DNA of 64,000 nt from Streptomyces sp. P9-A4 (GCF_036634195.1 NZ_JAZIFY010000001.1:5652501-5716500), one strand, 5' to 3'; positions 34,719 to 43,382 are shown, counted from the stretch's first letter. Notes: generated from the sequence alone by a model not told the origin. Numbers and translations: made by a program.

Positions 34719-35675
34719 ATGCCCGCGTGCCATCGCCGCGCCGCCCTGCTGCCCGCCCTCTCCGTCCTGCTCGGCCTCGCCGCCACCTCCCTCGCGCCGC
34801 CCGCCGGCGCCGCCGAGGAGGAGGGGCCGGGCGAGACCCCCGTCGCCCGCGCCCTCACCGCCGACGGGCGCCCGGCCAAGGTCGCCGACGTCCTTGAGCA
34901 CTGCGGCAGCAAGCGCTCCGCCTGCACCTTCGTCATCGACCCCAAGCTGGGCCGCGAGTACGTCACCGCCGTGAAGTCGCTCGGCAACGCGGTGATCAAC
35001 TGCACCCAGAGCGACATGGCCGTCGACCGGACCGTCACCCTGAAGTCCGGCACCACCGACAACATCGGCGGCGAGATCTCCGGGAAGATCGCCGCCGAGG
35101 GCACGGTCAGCGCCTCCGGCGAGGTCAGCACCAACCTCTCCAACGACATCACCAGCGAGAACAAGACGCCCAACCTCAAGGACGGCCCGACCTCGACCAA
35201 CGGGACCAAGACCTCCGTCTCCGGCGGTGCCAAGGCGTCCGGCTCGATGAGCGCCAAACTCGCCTTCGAGGCCGCGTTCAAGGCCACGTACTCCAAGTCC
35301 TGGACCATCGAGAACACCGAGACGACCGCCTACAAGACCACCGTCAATCCGCACGACATGCTGGTCTTCGGTGCGAACGCCGCGATGCGGCGCGTGGTCG
35401 GCAGCCTCGTCGCCAAGTCCGGGCAGCGGATCATCGGCATCGCCGTGGACAGCCCCTCGATGGTCACCAGCAGCACGTTCATCGCCCAGACGTACGCCGC
35501 CCCGGCAGGCGTCTGCGGCGGTACCCGGCCCGCCGGAAACACCGCGCCCGCCCCGGCTCCCGGCCCCGGCCCGGCCCCCGCGCCCGGCCCCGCCGCCGAG
35601 GTCCCCGCCGCGCGGGCGGTGCCCCCGGGCGCCGAGCCCAAGCGCGTCGTCGTCCTGCCCGCCGACGCTTCCTGA
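34719..35675 (+). CDS. Secreted protein with possible aerolysin-like (beta-pore-forming) core
   Basis: A 318-residue exported protein. The signal peptide ends near residue 31 (PPAGAA). CGSKRSACTF and AVINCT (near 60-95) are two Cys pairs. A Ser/Thr/Gly-alternating stretch (GEISGKIAAEGTVSASGEVS) could be an amphipathic beta-hairpin. FEAAFKATYSKSWTIENTET, then TTVNPHDMLVFGA, then IIGIAVDSPS follow. This order (long polar strands, alternating hairpin, W-containing strand, Pro turn) resembles ETX/MTX2-aerolysin folds, but that is an inference. The C-terminus is Pro/Ala-rich. The next gene shares the Cys and W/V segments, so the two are paralogues or partners. Confidence 0.72.
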   Translation: MPACHRRAALLPALSVLLGLAATSLAPPAGAAEEEGPGETPVARALTADGRPAKVADVLEHCGSKRSACTFVIDPKLGREYVTAVKSLGNAVINCTQSDMAVDRTVTLKSGTTDNIGGEISGKIAAEGTVSASGEVSTNLSNDITSENKTPNLKDGPTSTNGTKTSVSGGAKASGSMSAKLAFEAAFKATYSKSWTIENTETTAYKTTVNPHDMLVFGANAAMRRVVGSLVAKSGQRIIGIAVDSPSMVTSSTFIAQTYAAPAGVCGGTRPAGNTAPAPAPGPGPAPAPGPAAEVPAARAVPPGAEPKRVVVLPADAS

Positions 35676-35692
35676 CCCGGGAGGAGAACCCC

Positions 35693-37078
35693 ATGAACCG
35701 CACCACGCTCCCGGCCCTCGTCGTCCTCGGCGCCGCCGGAATGCTGCTGCCCGTCGCCCCCCTTTCGTACGGAGCGCAGGCCGCCCCCGCCGAGCAGGCC
35801 GTCCCCGTCCTCAACGGAGATTTCGCCGACCCGGTCATGAGGGGCGACGGCCCCACCACCGTCGGCCTGGACTTCTGGACCGGTCTCAACCAGCGCTATT
35901 CGCCCGCCGCTTCGGGCCGTACCGACGCCTCCCACGGCGTCGCCCTCCAGAAGGACGGCAACACGCTCAGGCAGCGGCTCAGAGGAGTACGCGCCGGAGC
36001 CCAGGTCACCGTGACCTACGAGGACAGCCCGGCCGTCTCCAAGGAGTGCACGGGCGAACAGGTCGTCGACGGCCAGCCGTACGAGGTCAGCGGCTCCGGC
36101 GGCCCGGTCCGCGCGGTCACCACGGCCGGCGACCCCGACCGGGTGAAGGGCACGCCGGGCAAGGGCCGTTGGACCGGCCGCGCCTATGTGTTCACCGCCG
36201 ACGAGAACGAGCCCGTGCTCACGTTCACCTCGCGCGTCACCGACTCCCGCACCCATGTCACCTGTACGCCGATGATCGCCCGCATCCGCGCGGTGGAGGT
36301 CCCGGTGGCCGTCGACAAGACCGTGAGCAAGACGGCGCTCGGCACCTCGGAGGCGTACAAGGGCAACGAACGCGAGAGCACCCTCCACAACGCGGCCGCC
36401 GCCTGCAACGGCGAGAACGCCTGCACGTTCCGGCCCGACACCCGGACCTCCTTCCGCTACTACGACAAGGCGCGGGTCGTCGGCGAGGCCTTCGTCAACT
36501 GCACCCGCAACACCCTGGAGCACAGCCGCCTCCTCTCCTACTCCGAGCGCAGCCACGACAGCATCGCCCAGACGTACGCCGACGCCGCCCTCGCGCTCCC
36601 CGAGGTGGCCCGGCTCCCCACCAGCGGGGTACGGGAGGAGGACGAGAAGCGGGCCAGGGAGCGGCCGATGGCCGCGCAGTTCGCCCTCGCCTACGAGAAG
36701 GGCTGGCAGCGGCCCTGGCAGTGGTTCAGCAGCGACCAGCGGACGGCCGTGGAGCGGATCCAGCCCGGCGAGGTCAGCTGGGTCGAGATGCAGCCGAGCC
36801 GTGAGCGGGTCGAGGGCTGGTTCGTCAGCAAGAAGGACGACTACCGGCTGCACGCCGTCGTCGACGGCCCCTCCCGGGCCGTCCCCGACCGGCTGCTCCA
36901 GCGCACCGGACCCATGACGGAGGCCGAGAAGCAGCGCTGCACCGCCGCCCGGCCCTCGACGACCACCCCGGTGGACGCGGGCGCGCCCGCCTCCTCCAGC
37001 GACAAGGGCCTCCTGAGGATCCCGGCGCCGACGGCCCCGGGCGCCCGGTCCTCGGACGGGGCGCTGCCGCTGGACTGA
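35693..37078 (+). CDS. Larger secreted paralogue with N-terminal beta-sandwich-like domain
   Basis: A 461-residue exported protein with a signal peptide to about residue 31 (GAQAAPAEQ). The N-terminal 150 residues (VPVLNGDFADPVM, RGVRAGAQVTVTYED) look like a carbohydrate-binding or jelly-roll module. The C-terminal half shares features with the 318-residue neighbour: ACNGENACTF, VVGEAFVNCT, FALAYEKGWQ, QPGEVSWVEM and LHAVVDGPS align in order with its CGSKRSACTF, LGNAVINCT, FKATYSKSWT, NPHDMLVFGA and IGIAVDSPS. The extra polar hairpin is shorter here. GGAGG lies 8 nt before ATG and the gap to the upstream gene is 17 bp, so they are co-transcribed. Binding or toxin function is not established. 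Confidence 0.75.
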   Translation: MNRTTLPALVVLGAAGMLLPVAPLSYGAQAAPAEQAVPVLNGDFADPVMRGDGPTTVGLDFWTGLNQRYSPAASGRTDASHGVALQKDGNTLRQRLRGVRAGAQVTVTYEDSPAVSKECTGEQVVDGQPYEVSGSGGPVRAVTTAGDPDRVKGTPGKGRWTGRAYVFTADENEPVLTFTSRVTDSRTHVTCTPMIARIRAVEVPVAVDKTVSKTALGTSEAYKGNERESTLHNAAAACNGENACTFRPDTRTSFRYYDKARVVGEAFVNCTRNTLEHSRLLSYSERSHDSIAQTYADAALALPEVARLPTSGVREEDEKRARERPMAAQFALAYEKGWQRPWQWFSSDQRTAVERIQPGEVSWVEMQPSRERVEGWFVSKKDDYRLHAVVDGPSRAVPDRLLQRTGPMTEAEKQRCTAARPSTTTPVDAGAPASSSDKGLLRIPAPTAPGARSSDGALPLD

Positions 37079-37116
37079 CCACCCGCGAGCTCCCCTCCCG
37101 GCGGAGTGGCGCGCCT

Positions 37117-37139
37117 GAGCCCCGGACGCCCCGGGGCTC
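37117..37139 (+). terminator. Terminator after the secreted-protein pair
   Basis: Arms GAGCCCCGG (37117-37125) and CCGGGGCTC (37131-37139) with a 5-nt loop, 38 bp past the stop of the 461-residue gene. A direct repeat of GTCGTCCGGGGTTCGG follows at 37142-37175. Confidence 0.7.
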
Positions 37140-37172
37140 GGGTCGTCCGGGGTTCGGGTCGTCCGGGGTTCG

Positions 37173-37493
37173 GGACTCCAGATAGCGCAGTACGGCCAGG
37201 ATGCGGCGGCTGTAGCCGTCCGTCCGGTGCAGTTCCAGCTTGTCGAAGACGGCGTTGAGGGCCTTCTCGACCGCGCTCAGCGACAGATGGAGCTGCCGGG
37301 CGATGGCCGCGTTGGTGTACCCCTGCGCCAGCACCTCCAGGACCTCCCGCTCGCGCGGGGTGAGCCGCGCCAGCGGGTCCGTGTGCGCGCTGCGGACGAC
37401 CAGCTGCCGTACGACCTCCGGGTCGATCGCCGCCCCGCCGTCGTGGACGCGTTCCAGCGCGTCGCGGCGGCGGCCGGGCGGCTCGCCCGGCAC
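37173..37493 (-). pseudogene. 5'-truncated NarL/LuxR response regulator (HTH only)
   Basis: The frame encodes RDALERVHDGGAAIDPEVV, the usual link from receiver to effector, then a full LuxR helix-turn-helix: LTPREREVLEVLAQGYTNAAIARQLHLS, then VEKALNAVFDKLELH and ILAVLRYLES. The receiver domain (about 110 residues) is absent, and the sequence before residue 10 is unrelated. The frame stays open to a stop at 36825, antisense to the secreted gene, so no sensible C-terminal end exists. It is best read as a remnant whose 5' part was lost when the gntR region was joined. Confidence 0.65.
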
Positions 37494-37548
37494 CTCCTCA
37501 ACCTGGAAGTCCCAGGTCGGCGCCGGTACGCGGCTTCCCTCCCGGCCA

Positions 37549-37568
37549 CCCTGCGGAAAACCGCAGGG
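37549..37568 (-). terminator. gntR terminator
   Basis: The perfect hairpin CCCTGCGG (37549-37556), AAAA loop, CCGCAGGG (37561-37568) lies 8 bp past the gntR stop. Confidence 0.85.
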
Positions 37569-37575
37569 ACCGACC

Positions 37576-38328
37576 TCAGCCCGTCGGCGCCCCGCGATGC
37601 CGTTCGAGCGGGGTCGTGGTGGCGGAGTTCGTCACGCTGAAGGTGACGCTCCCCGGCCGGTAGCGGTCGTCCGTCCACTCGATCGGCCGCCCCGACTGGT
37701 CGCAGCTCACGTGCCGTTGCCGCAGCAGCGGGCTGCCCCGCCTGATGTGCAGCAGCTCCGCGTCCCGGGAGCCCGCCGCGACCGCGTCGATGAGGTGTTC
37801 CCCGTACTGGGCGACGATGCCCGCCTCCTGGGCGATGCTCTCCATGATCGAGACGCAGTCCTCCGGCAGTGCCTCGACGGCCGCCGCCGCCCAGTCGGCG
37901 TACGCGGTCCGCTCGATCATCGCCGGCTCCCCTTCGAGGCAGCGCAGCCGCAGCACGTGCAGGATCTCGCTCTCCGCCGGTACGGAGAGGCGCCGCGCCT
38001 CCTCGGGCGTGGCCGTCCGTCGCGACCGCAGCAGGATCCGGCTGGTCACCCGCAGGTCCATGCCGTGCGCCCACTGGGCGAAGCTGTTCAGCTCGGCGAA
38101 GCTGTGCCGGCGCTCCTGGCGCAGGACGATGCGGCGGGCCCCCTGGCGGGAGCCGACGAGGCCCTCCGACTCCAGGACGGCGACCGCCTGACGGACCGTC
38201 CCCCGGGAGGCCGCCCAGCGGGCCACCAGCTCGGCCTCGGAGGGCAGTTGTGCTCCCACGGCGTACTCGCCGTCGAGTATCGCCTGGCGGACGGCCTCGG
38301 CGATCTCCAGATAGCGTGCCGTCCCCAC
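37576..38328 (-). CDS. GntR/HutC-family regulator of the adjacent ABC transporter operon
   Basis: A 250-residue regulator with the GntR winged helix (YLEIAEAVRQAILDGEYAVGAQLPSE, ASRGTVRQAVAVLESEGLV, SRQGARRIVL) and a UTRA ligand domain (ILHVLRLRCLEGEPAMIERTAY, LLHIRRGSPLLRQRHVSCDQSGRPIEW, DRYRPGSVTF). It is divergent from a five-gene transporter operon whose promoter region holds an ACTTGT-TCAG-ACAAGT palindrome typical of HutC-type sites, so it is probably the repressor. The GTG at 38328 begins the domain directly; an upstream GTG at 38367 is less likely. Confidence 0.88.
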   Translation of the reverse strand: MGTARYLEIAEAVRQAILDGEYAVGAQLPSEAELVARWAASRGTVRQAVAVLESEGLVGSRQGARRIVLRQERRHSFAELNSFAQWAHGMDLRVTSRILLRSRRTATPEEARRLSVPAESEILHVLRLRCLEGEPAMIERTAYADWAAAAVEALPEDCVSIMESIAQEAGIVAQYGEHLIDAVAAGSRDAELLHIRRGSPLLRQRHVSCDQSGRPIEWTDDRYRPGSVTFSVTNSATTTPLERHRGAPTG

Positions 38329-38549
38329 GTGCCCCTCTTCCGTCCGTTCCTGTGCGCAGCCGGTCACCCTGGGTTCCCGGCCGAAGGTTCACTGTAACCC
38401 TCAGGAGTGGCGATCGGTCCAGTTTCGGGCAGGGTCAACTCCCCGGCGTTCACCAGGGGTTCACGCGCTCCCGGTCTTCGCGCACTCCTCCCCGGGCGGT
38501 CATGTCCCGTTCATCCTCACGTCGTGGGACACGGGCGAACTGGAGCCCA

Positions 38550-38565
38550 ACTTGTTCAGACAAGT
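38550..38565. promoter_or_regulatory. GntR/HutC-type operator
   Basis: ACTTGT-TCAG-ACAAGT is a perfect 6-4-6 palindrome 28 bp before the transporter start. It has the TTGT...ACAA half-sites used by HutC-subfamily regulators. Confidence 0.7.
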
Positions 38566-38593
38566 GCCACCCCCTCTCGTCCCAGGAGTGACC

Positions 38594-39748
38594 GTGCCCA
38601 GACCTTCCGGCCGTCGTGCCGCCGCCCTGCTCGGCGCCGCCGTCCTCACCACCCTCACCGCCGCCTGCGGCGCGGCGCCCGACGGCCCGGCCGCCGGCGC
38701 CTCCGGGGCCGAGGCCGCCAAGGCCACCTCCGTGAGCGCCTTCGGAGGGATGAGGGAGCTGGTCGCCGCCGCCGAGAAGGAGGGCGCGCTGCATGTCATC
38801 GCCCTGCCGCCGGACTGGGCCAACTACGGCGAGATCATCAAGGCCTTCCAGGCCAAGTACCCCAAGATCAAGATCCAGAGCGAGAACCCGGACGCCGCCA
38901 GCGCCGACGAGATCGCCGCCGTGAAGTCCCGCAAGGGCCAGGACCGCGCCCCCGACGTGCTCGACCTGGGCATCGCCTTCGCCCGCAGCGGCGCCGAGGA
39001 AGGCCTCTTCGCCCCGTACAAGGTCGAGGCCTGGGACAAGATCCCCGCCGCGCAGAAGGACGCCGACGCCCGCTGGTACAACGACTACGGCGGCTACGTC
39101 TCCATCGGCTGCGACGCCAAGCGCATCCCGAACTGCCCGCAGACCTTCGCGGACCTCCTCAAGCCCGAGTACAAGGGCAAGGTCGCCCTCAACGGCAACC
39201 CCACCAAGTCCGGCTCCGCCTTCGGCGGCGTCTACGCGGCGGCCCTCGCCAACAAGGGCTCCTTCGGCGACATCCAGCCCGGCATCGACTTCTTCGGCAA
39301 GCTGAAGAAGAGCGGCAACTTCATCCCCGTCGAGTCCACCCCGGCCACGGTCGAGAAGGGCGAGACGCCCATCTCCATCGACTGGGACTACCTCAACGCC
39401 GGTTACGCCGACCAGTTCGCGTCCAAGGGCGTCGACTGGAAGGTCGCCGTCCCCACCGACGGCGTCTACGCCCAGTTCTACTCGCAGGCCGTCAACAAGG
39501 ACGCCCCGCACCCGGCGGCCGCCCGCCTCTGGATGGAGTTCCTCTACAGCACCGAGGGCCAGAACCTCTGGCTCAAGGGGTACGCCCGCCCGGTCCTGCT
39601 GCCCGCGATGACCGCCGACGGCACCGCCGACAAGTCCTTCGTCGCCAAGCTCCCCAAGGTCGAGGGCACCCCCGCCTTCCCGGCCTCCACCGAGCTCGAC
39701 AAGGCCAAGGCCACCCTCGCCGAGAAGTGGGACAAGGCCGTCTCCTGA
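38594..39748 (+). CDS. ABC transporter substrate-binding lipoprotein (PhnS/2-aminoethylphosphonate-type)
   Basis: A 384-residue lipoprotein (lipobox LTAACG at residue 26-28) of the extracellular solute-binding family 1/6 seen in ferric, thiamine and 2-aminoethylphosphonate uptake. Features are EKEGALHVIALPPDWANYGEII, PDVLDLGIAFA, WYNDYGGYVSIGCD, NPTKSGSAFGGVYAAALA and TPISIDWDYLNAGYA. Assignment to the phosphonate-type group rests on the operon (GntR, SBP, two permeases, ATPase, HAD hydrolase); the true ligand is not certain. GTG 38594 has AGGAG 5 nt upstream. Its stop overlaps the next ATG (TGATG), so translation is coupled. Confidence 0.82.
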   Translation: MPRPSGRRAAALLGAAVLTTLTAACGAAPDGPAAGASGAEAAKATSVSAFGGMRELVAAAEKEGALHVIALPPDWANYGEIIKAFQAKYPKIKIQSENPDAASADEIAAVKSRKGQDRAPDVLDLGIAFARSGAEEGLFAPYKVEAWDKIPAAQKDADARWYNDYGGYVSIGCDAKRIPNCPQTFADLLKPEYKGKVALNGNPTKSGSAFGGVYAAALANKGSFGDIQPGIDFFGKLKKSGNFIPVESTPATVEKGETPISIDWDYLNAGYADQFASKGVDWKVAVPTDGVYAQFYSQAVNKDAPHPAAARLWMEFLYSTEGQNLWLKGYARPVLLPAMTADGTADKSFVAKLPKVEGTPAFPASTELDKAKATLAEKWDKAVS

Positions 39749-40662
39749 TGACCGCATCCCTCACCCCCCACGCGGGGACGGGAACCGCCGGCGGCACCCG
39801 CCGCCGGCGGCGCGGCCCGCGCACCTGGCCGGCCGCCCTCCCGCTCCTCCTCTTCACCGGCGTCTTCTTCGGCCTCCCGCTCGCCGCGCTCCTCCTCGGC
39901 GCGGTGACCCGGACGGCCCCCGCCACCGCCGGTGCCGCCGCCACCACGTCCTTCACCGGCGACCACCTGGCACTCTCGCTCCAGGGCCCGTACCTCGGCT
40001 CGCTGATCGGCAGCGTCCAGCTCTCCGCGCTCACCGCCCTGATCGGCGGCGTCCTCGGCGTCCTCGTCGCCCAGGCCGTGGTCACCTCCCGCTCCCAGGC
40101 CCTGCGCAACGCGACCCTCACCGCCTCCGGCGTCCTGGCCAACTTCGGCGGCGTGCCCCTCGCGTTCGCCTTCATCGCCACCCTCGGCATCTCCGGCGTC
40201 GTCACCCAGCTCGGCGACCTCGGGGCCCTCGGCTGGGACCTGTACTCCTTCACCGGTCTGACCGTGGTCTATCTGTACTTCCTGATCCCGCTCATGGTCC
40301 TGGTCACCGTCCCCGCCCTCGACGGCCTGCGTCCCCAGTGGCGCGAGGCCGCCCGCAACGCCGGAGCCACCCCCTGGCAGTTCTGGCGCCACGTCGGCCT
40401 GCCCGTGCTCGCCCCCTCCCTCCTCGGCGGCCTCGTCCTGCTCTTCGGCACCGCCTTCGCCGCGCACGCCACGGCGGCGGCCCTGGTCGGCGGCTCGGTC
40501 CCGCTGGTCACCCTGAAGATCGCGGACGCCCTCTCCGGCAACGTCATGACCGGCCAGGAGAACGTGGCGCTCGCCCTGGGCCTCGACATGATCCTGGTCG
40601 CCGCCCTGGTGATGGCCGTCTATCTGCCCCTGACGCGACGGAGCGCCCGATGGCTGCGATGA
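39748..40662 (+). CDS. ABC transporter permease 1 of the GntR-controlled operon
   Basis: A 304-residue permease with six hydrophobic segments after a basic N-terminus (TRRRRRGPRTWPAALPLLLF). The binding-protein-dependent core is present: SVQLSALTALIGGVLGVLVAQ, and the EAA loop REAARNAGATPWQFWRHVGLPVLAPSL. Periplasmic and cytosolic loops match PhnU/FbpB-type proteins. It overlaps the binding protein by one base and the second permease by about a dozen, so subunits are made in coordinated amounts. Confidence 0.88.
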   Translation: MTASLTPHAGTGTAGGTRRRRRGPRTWPAALPLLLFTGVFFGLPLAALLLGAVTRTAPATAGAAATTSFTGDHLALSLQGPYLGSLIGSVQLSALTALIGGVLGVLVAQAVVTSRSQALRNATLTASGVLANFGGVPLAFAFIATLGISGVVTQLGDLGALGWDLYSFTGLTVVYLYFLIPLMVLVTVPALDGLRPQWREAARNAGATPWQFWRHVGLPVLAPSLLGGLVLLFGTAFAAHATAAALVGGSVPLVTLKIADALSGNVMTGQENVALALGLDMILVAALVMAVYLPLTRRSARWLR

Positions 40663-41579
40663 CCCCGAGCACCGCGGACGCCGCCCCCGCGACGCCCGCC
40701 CCCGCGACCTCCGCCGGGGAGCCGTACGCCGAAGGACGGGCCCGGACCCGGCGACGCCCCAGGCCCCGGATCTGGCGCGGACTCGTCCTCGCCCTCGCGG
40801 GCGCGTACTTCCTGCTGCCGCTCCTCGCCTCGTTCGTCTTCACCGTGCACGTGCCCGGCCAGGGCGTGTCCTTCGACGCGTACACCCAGCTGATCGGCGC
40901 CGAGGGCTTCACCGAGAGCCTGCTGCTCTCGCTCGGCCTGGCCGCCGCCACCATCGTCCTGTCGCTGCTGCTCGCGGTGCCCGCCCTGATCGCCGTACGG
41001 ATCGGCTCGCCGCGGCTGCGGCCGCTCGTCGAGGTGGTCTGCATGCTGCCCCTCGTCGTCCCGCCCATCGCGCTGGTCACCGGCATCACCACGGTGCTCC
41101 GCTGGGGACCCGAGCACCTCTCGCGCACCCCGCTGTACCGGACGTTCATCGCGGTGCAGGACGAGTCGTTCCCGGTCGTCCTGGTCCTCGCGTACACCGT
41201 GCTCGCGCTGCCGTTCGTCTACCGCTCGCTCGACGCCGGACTGCGCGCCATCGACGTACCGACCCTGGTGGAGGCCGCCCGCAGCTGCGGCGCCACCTGG
41301 CCGCACACCGTCCTGCGGGTCCTGCTGCCCAATCTGCGCGCCTCCCTCGCCGGAGCCGCCTTCCTCACCCTCGCCCTCGTCCTCGGCGAGTTCACCATCG
41401 CCTCGCTGCTCGGCTTCCGGCCCTTCGCCGTCTGGATCGTGTCGATCTCCGGCTCCCACGCCCGGATGTCCGTCGCGGTCTCCATCCTCAGCCTCGTCAT
41501 CACCTGGGTGCTGCTCCTCGTGCTCTCCCGCGCGGGAACGGCCAACGGCGCCTCGGCACCCTCCCGTAAGGAGTCCTGA
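40650..41579 (+). CDS. ABC transporter permease 2 of the GntR-controlled operon
   Basis: A 309-residue permease with a 40-residue polar Ala/Pro-rich N-terminus and six helices from LVLALAGAYFLLPLLASFVF. The EAA loop is LVEAARSCGATWPHTVLRVLLPNLRAS. It forms the heterodimeric channel with permease 1. ATG 40650 has GGAG 6 nt upstream; the ATG at 40659, which overlaps the upstream stop, is an alternative start. The ATPase begins 1 bp after its stop. Confidence 0.86.
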   Translation: MAAMTPSTADAAPATPAPATSAGEPYAEGRARTRRRPRPRIWRGLVLALAGAYFLLPLLASFVFTVHVPGQGVSFDAYTQLIGAEGFTESLLLSLGLAAATIVLSLLLAVPALIAVRIGSPRLRPLVEVVCMLPLVVPPIALVTGITTVLRWGPEHLSRTPLYRTFIAVQDESFPVVLVLAYTVLALPFVYRSLDAGLRAIDVPTLVEAARSCGATWPHTVLRVLLPNLRASLAGAAFLTLALVLGEFTIASLLGFRPFAVWIVSISGSHARMSVAVSILSLVITWVLLLVLSRAGTANGASAPSRKES

Positions 41580-41580
41580 C

Positions 41581-42681
41581 ATGTCATCGGCAACCGCGGA
41601 GCGGGTCGCCCCCGCCGTCGGCACCGGAGCCAGGCTCGAGTTCCGCTCCCTGCGGCGCACCTTCGGCTCCACCGTCGCCCTCGACGGACTCGACCTCACG
41701 GTGGAACCCGGCGAGCTGATCGCCCTCCTCGGCCCCTCCGGCTGCGGCAAGACGACCGCGCTGCGCATGGTCGCCGGCTTCGAGCGCCCCGACTCCGGCG
41801 CCGTCCTCGTGGACGGCGAGGACATCACCGACGTCCCGGCCAACCGCCGCGACGCCGGCATGGTCTTCCAGTCGTACAGCCTCTTCCCCCACATGACCGT
41901 CCGCGACAACGTCGCCTTCGGCATGCGCATCCGCAAGGTCCCCGCCGCCCGCCGCAAGGAACGCGCCGCCGAACTCCTCGACCTCGTCGGCCTGCCCCAG
42001 CACGGCGACCGCTACCCCCACCAGCTCTCCGGCGGCCAGCAGCAGCGCGTCGCCCTCGCCCGCGCACTCGCCCTCGAACCCCGCGTCCTGCTCCTCGACG
42101 AACCCCTCTCGGCCCTCGACGCGAAGGTACGGCTCAGCCTGCGCGAGGAGATCCGCCGGCTCCAGCTCTCCCTGGGCATCACCACCGTCTTCGTCACGCA
42201 CGACCAGGAGGAGGCCCTCTCGATGGCAGACCGGGTCGCCGTCCTCCACGCCGGCCGCCTGGAACAGTGCGCCGCGCCCGCCGAGCTGTACGCGCGCCCC
42301 GCCACCGCCTTCGTCGCCGAGTTCGTCGGCACCATGAACCGGCTCCCCGGCCGCCTCACCGGCTCCGGCACCGCCGAGGTCGCCGGGCAGACCCTGCCCG
42401 TCGACGGCGAGACCCCGAACGGCATCCCCGCCGGGGGCGAGGCCGACGTCCTCGTACGCCCCGAGAACGTCACCGCGACCGCCGACGCCACCGGGGACGC
42501 CACCGTCGTCGGCACCTCGTTCTTCGGCGCCGTCACCCGCGTCCGGCTGCTCCTGGAGACCGGGACCGAGATCAAGGCCGACCTGGCCTCGCGCGAGGCC
42601 ACCGAACTCACCGTCGGCGCCCGCGCCCGCATCGGCCTCACCCCGCAGCCCGTCCTCGTCGTCCCGAGGACCACCGCGTGA
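41581..42681 (+). CDS. ABC transporter ATPase with TOBE domain
   Basis: A 366-residue ATPase of the Fbp/Pot/PhnT class. Walker A GPSGCGKT, Q-loop MVFQSYSLFPHM, signature LSGGQQQR, Walker B VLLLDEPLSALDAK and the switch His in VFVTHDQEEAL are intact. The C-terminal TOBE region (residues 245-366) includes DVLVRPENVTATADA and SFFGAVTRVRLLLETGTEIKA. It energises the two upstream permeases. Its stop overlaps the HAD hydrolase start (GTGA). Confidence 0.92.
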   Translation: MSSATAERVAPAVGTGARLEFRSLRRTFGSTVALDGLDLTVEPGELIALLGPSGCGKTTALRMVAGFERPDSGAVLVDGEDITDVPANRRDAGMVFQSYSLFPHMTVRDNVAFGMRIRKVPAARRKERAAELLDLVGLPQHGDRYPHQLSGGQQQRVALARALALEPRVLLLDEPLSALDAKVRLSLREEIRRLQLSLGITTVFVTHDQEEALSMADRVAVLHAGRLEQCAAPAELYARPATAFVAEFVGTMNRLPGRLTGSGTAEVAGQTLPVDGETPNGIPAGGEADVLVRPENVTATADATGDATVVGTSFFGAVTRVRLLLETGTEIKADLASREATELTVGARARIGLTPQPVLVVPRTTA

Positions 42682-43379
42682 CGGCCCGGGCGCGCACCGG
42701 GCGGGCGGCCCTCGGCGCCGTCCTCTTCGACATGGACGGCACCCTCGTCGAGACCGAGGGCCTCTGGTGGCAGGTCACCGAGGAGATCGCCGCGGGGCTC
42801 GGCCATCGCCTCACCGAAGCCGACGCCCCCCATGTCGTCGGCCGCGCCGTCGAGGACACCGCCGGCCACCTCGTCCGCGTCACCGGTACGGGAGACCCGG
42901 GCCGCGTCGCCGCCGACCTCGGCCGGGAGTTCTTCCTGCGCGTCGAGGCCGGAGCGCCGATGCGCCCGGGAGCGCAGCGGCTGCTCGACGGCCTGGACGC
43001 CGCCGGAATCCCGTACGCCCTGGTCAGCGCCTCGCCCCGGACCGTCGTCGACAGCGTCACCCAGGGCTCGCTCGGGCACGTCCCGTTCGCCTTCACGCTC
43101 TCCGCCGACGACACCCCGCGCACCAAACCGCACCCCGAGCCCTACCGGGCGGCCGCCGCCCGCCTCGGTCTGCCGGTCACGGCCTGCGTCGCCGTCGAGG
43201 ACTCCCCGGACGGCGCGGCCTCCGCCGACGCGGCCGGCTGCGCGGTCCTCGTCGTCCCCTCGCTGCTGCCGGTGCCCGCCTCCCCCCGCCGCGCCTTCGC
43301 CGACAGCCTCGAAGACGTCGACGTGGACCGGCTGCGCGACTGCCTGCACCTCACGGAGGATCTTCCGGGCGCGCCCTGA
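42678..43379 (+). CDS. HAD-family hydrolase (phosphatase/mutase-like)
   Basis: A 233-residue HAD enzyme: motif 1 LFDMDGTLVE with the nucleophilic and acid Asp, a helical cap (MRPGAQRLLDGLDAAGIPYA), motif 2 Ser in ALVSAS, motif 3 Lys in TKPHPEPY, and motif 4 VEDSPDG. It resembles beta-phosphoglucomutase-like phosphatases rather than phosphonatase, which needs a cap Lys not evident here. Coupled to the transporter (GTGA overlap), it may process the imported phosphorylated or phosphonate-related compound; this is inference. Confidence 0.86.
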   Translation: MTARARTGRAALGAVLFDMDGTLVETEGLWWQVTEEIAAGLGHRLTEADAPHVVGRAVEDTAGHLVRVTGTGDPGRVAADLGREFFLRVEAGAPMRPGAQRLLDGLDAAGIPYALVSASPRTVVDSVTQGSLGHVPFAFTLSADDTPRTKPHPEPYRAAAARLGLPVTACVAVEDSPDGAASADAAGCAVLVVPSLLPVPASPRRAFADSLEDVDVDRLRDCLHLTEDLPGAP

Positions 43380-43382
43380 GGC

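Noticed and set aside
37576..38367. Longer gntR start at GTG 38367
   Set aside because: The extra 13 residues are not GntR-like, and GTG 38328 begins the domain directly with a purine-rich stretch upstream.
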